A stretch of DNA of 22,495 nucleotides from Spongospora subterranea (lineage: Eukaryota; Endomyxa; Phytomyxea; Plasmodiophorida; Plasmodiophoridae), in the NCBI GenBank assembly GCA_900404475.1, contig OUQQ01000263.1:1-22495 (forward strand). The letters are read 5' to 3'. The notes under the pieces are model-generated. The model did not search any database and was not told where the DNA came from. It worked only from the letters and a program-made list of their open reading frames with translations. Shown here piece by piece: positions 20,001-22,495 of the stretch (position 1 is the first letter of the stretch; each line of letters begins with the position of its first letter). Both the position numbers and the translations under genes were made by a program.

Positions 20001-22495
20001 CTTCCTTGTAACAGACCGTCAAACCCGCCGAGAAGTTTGTCCAGTAATACACCCCGTGCCGGGGACGACTTCGCCACCAACAAAAACAGCGTTTGAACTG
20101 TCATAGTCGGCAACGTCCACACCCAGGTTTTTTGTTTTAATAGACGTTGGACAAGACTAAGACAAAAGTCATCAGGAATGCAAGCACGCTGTGAAAGCGC
20201 ACAGCTAAGTTCAATGAAATCCGCCGGGCTGAACGTGCCGCGTTCTCCGTTGATTAAAGACATGCCCAACATCAGGTCAAGATGAACCTGCTTTAAAGAC
20301 CGCAATACCGTGGCAGATATTGATGGATGGTGATAGGAAAGCAAGCGAATTAAGAACTGAATGAACGTCGCACAGAGACTATCGCTGAAATTGTAATGCA
20401 ATGATGATAATGTGAGAAGGGCAAACTTATAAAATAAATTTCCTGGCTCAGACGGTTTTAGCAAACTGCCGCTAAGAAGAATACTGTACAAGTCGTCGGG
20501 AGAGAGCGAGGAATCCGTCACATCGACGGTGTAATCGGAGACGGACGACACTGACGAAAAGAGATTATAGAGAATCGGAGGAAGCGGTTCAATACCAATA
20601 TAACCCACGGCATCCATGGATGTATTCGTCGCCAGCGGCAGCAGAGATGATGAGAACGCCAAAGATTCTATCAAGCGCTGAAAAGAAGCAGATGATTCGC
20701 CAGTGGTGGCCGGGGCGTCTGAGCAGTTGAGACGGAAAGTGTCGGGGGTCGATTCCGGTATAGGAAACCCAGATACAGAAGCCAACTCGTTGAAATGCGC
20801 CATGTCGAAGTACAAGAATGAGTGGAGAATTGAAGCCGATACCACAACGCGGACATTACGTGCAACATGCGCTGGTGCAACCGCGACAATCAGTTTCAGA
20901 ATGTTCTGCACGACGTGAGATAACGCTTGAGATGCATCCCGACACGATAAAACCTCGTCTGGACCAACAAGGATGAAATGCCGCGCCATGGCGTGAACTG
21001 TGAGTGTATTGTGCAGAACGTCCAGGGCGAATGAAATCACATCTGTATCCACTCTAAACCTAATTTGCGTAGAAACAATAGCTTCCAAAAGGCTATTCAC
21101 GGTTGACAATCGAAGAAGGAGAGTGGATATTGAAACCGGGGTCACAAACCGATCTGCGGAAAGGAGTTTACGGCAGACGTCAAGGACTCGCAAAGAACCA
21201 GAATGGCGAATATTGAATCGATGGAAAAGAGCATCAAAGCTGACTGATGGGACGTCCTTAGTGGTGGTTGAACGGCTAACATCATCTGCTGAAGCAATAT
21301 CATCGTCCTCGTCATCATCGTCAGACATGGAGCAATCGCGAATTTGGATATCGTCAACAACCGTGTCAGAAGAGACTGGCACTCCCTCAATGTCCATTGA
21401 GTCGGTGCGGGGTATTGTGGGAACCGCTGTGGCTATCGTTTGACTTCTGCCTGGGATATTCTGCGCTGCTAATGTATCGGACGATACAATGTGGGACTGT
21501 TCGGTGAACACGGCGAGAGAGAAATCTGGCATTTGAGAGAAGAGATGAGGAGGGACTCTAAGGTGGTCAGGCTCGCTGGACGATTCACTTAATAGTTGAA
21601 CGATGACAGATCTGCATGTCGAGATGAAGTCGATATTGTCATACTGTCGGCGCATACCACCCAATGCGATTTCCAGGCAAACTGATGCGATCCGGTCCAA
21701 CGTCCGTGAATGCAAAGACGAACGAGCACCGATCCTGATTGAAAAACCTGTAAGAAACGAAAAATGCATCACGCATAAAAACATCGAACTAAGTGTAGGA
21801 AATCCAAGATGTAAATACAACTCAGAACAAATATCTAATCGAAAAAGATGTAAAAGTAAAAACGACTATGATCGAACTGACGCTGATCCTTTCTTGTAAA
21901 GTGTGGCGAGATAATGTGCCAAAGACAGTAAGAACTCGTCATGCGATAGTTGGGCAGATTGAATTCGGCTAACAAACTGCCAGAGACCTGTCATATGGCA
22001 GCGAAATGTAGGACAAACGAACAAGTCGGAATCCCTCTCGAGAATCACGAGCAATTCGGAAATGGAATTCGATATGCGGCCAGGTACAGACCACGACCAT
22101 CGGATACCCTTCTGCGCTCTCCTCGGTCCACAGCCAGCATACCGCAGGGCCTTAGCCATACGAATCGCCACCGACATGGCATCGCAGCCTCCGGTCGGAT
22201 CCGACATGGCGATCGCCTCCATTCGTCGGAACTGAAACTCCGGGATGGGCACAGGTGTGAAATCCCATATCAATAAACTGACCTGGATCTGGAAGAGAAC
22301 AACAAGCCACAGCCCCGGTAATACACTGGACCAACCGGACCCATACGATCTGCTGTTCAGGCCGCTAACCTATCATGGAAACCATTGTTGTGTTTGACGG
22401 GATAGGGTAACGAATCATTGTTACGACTCGGCACTCCGTCCAGGGCCACTGTTGGAAAACCGCAACTGACTTGACATTACAAATTACGATTTGAT
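14039..22495 (-). CDS. BIG/UBR4-type giant protein (UBR box remnant, beta-propeller, ZZ finger), 5' end not resolved
   Basis: UBR4 (human) and BIG (plants) are giant N-degron-pathway proteins of about 5,000 residues. One uninterrupted exon runs from about 21740 to 17498 (about 1,410 codons) and is helical, with an acidic stretch (SDDDDEDDD near 21320). Its end carries a UBR-box-like Cys cluster at about 17960-17800. A clear 48-bp intron (17497-17450) leads to propeller exons (SFPDALLVTCDNSMVNVYR; LMVLLHGPRDAHILKLDATG; SRIMVATNICIMMFDI; LRTPALLIQMENGSFHVLS), then a segment at about 16090-15700 (DELAIMIEPEVPPGHCIVAV) matching the UBR4 region after the propeller, then short exons through 15500-14400. 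A ZZ finger at 14300-14150 (YRCDLC, RYHCAHPDCVDFDLCVSCF, HLSSHEV) is the last domain, and the frame stops at 14039. Exons between 22495 and 21740, and between 15700 and 14720, are only partly resolved. The order UBR, propeller, ZZ is that of BIG. About 2,500 residues lie in the window. Confidence 0.88.
14150..14300 (-). other. ZZ-type zinc finger of the BIG/UBR4 homologue
   Basis: A CDLC pair is followed by CPIIGPRYHC, DFDLCVSCF and a His pair in HLSSHEV, the standard ZZ pattern with two zinc sites. The exon is entered in phase 1 across an intron ending TTTTCTAG, upstream of which the frame reads TILNSVNRSLTAQ. Plant BIG has a ZZ finger at the matching place. Confidence 0.9.
17800..17960 (-). 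other. Degenerate UBR-box-like zinc cluster
   Basis: The stretch reads LCSFCVRHCFAGKSEDIA and, after about a dozen residues, QCSCQSH. This fits the second half of a UBR box (CxxCxxxC ... CxC). The preceding part reads GTYMLYSSATPVE, where UBR4 and BIG have an HWYHCHTC-type motif, so two Cys ligands are missing. Position just before the beta-propeller supports the assignment. Confidence 0.6.

Noticed and set aside
21000..21443. Plus-strand 147-codon open frame
   Set aside because: It lies opposite the large BIG/UBR4 exon; its Ser run is the complement of the acidic Asp/Glu stretch.

Overview
The window is nuclear DNA from a compact eukaryotic genome, most likely a unicellular protist. Genes lie tens to a few hundred bases apart and are cut by many very short GT-AG introns (36 to about 80 bp wherever both ends could be fixed). 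No rRNA, tRNA, CRISPR array or transposase was seen. The gene content (heme A synthase, a tubulin-glutamylase-type TTLL, a BIG/UBR4-type giant protein with a ZZ finger, cyclic-nucleotide-binding domains) fits a mitochondriate and probably flagellated microbe. A rhizarian/plasmodiophorid or stramenopile source is possible, but the sequence alone does not settle it.

Left part: an unrecognised minus-strand gene with an AT-hook-like basic motif (1-1149) has a 55-bp tandem repeat (1171-1740) directly upstream of its likely start. After about 800 bp of apparent intergenic DNA come three plus-strand genes: a divergent G-protein alpha subunit (2553-3730), COX15 heme A synthase with eight exons (4039-5567), and an F-box protein (6046-7252). 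A diverged copy of the last 21 codons of COX15 lies just after that gene.

Right part: everything from 7302 to the window end is on the minus strand. In order of decreasing coordinate it holds a very large BIG/UBR4 homologue (beyond 22495 to about 14039), a TTLL glutamylase-like ligase (13865-11386, nine exons), a small hypothetical protein with a possible C-terminal membrane anchor (11304-10767), and a gene fusing two cyclic-nucleotide-binding domains, an EF-hand segment and a complete SLC25 mitochondrial carrier (10704-7302). The carrier gene and the F-box gene converge with only 49 bp between their stops.

The most unusual points are the cNMP/Ca2+/carrier fusion, the G-alpha protein lacking both catalytic GTPase residues, the BIG/UBR4 homologue that ends soon after its ZZ finger and has a degraded UBR box, and a possible alternative last exon for COX15. 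A single N at 9521 lies between two identical 210-bp copies, which looks like an unmerged contig overlap inside the fusion gene. Exon coordinates were worked out by hand from reading frame, splice dinucleotides and family alignment from memory; unresolved places are named.
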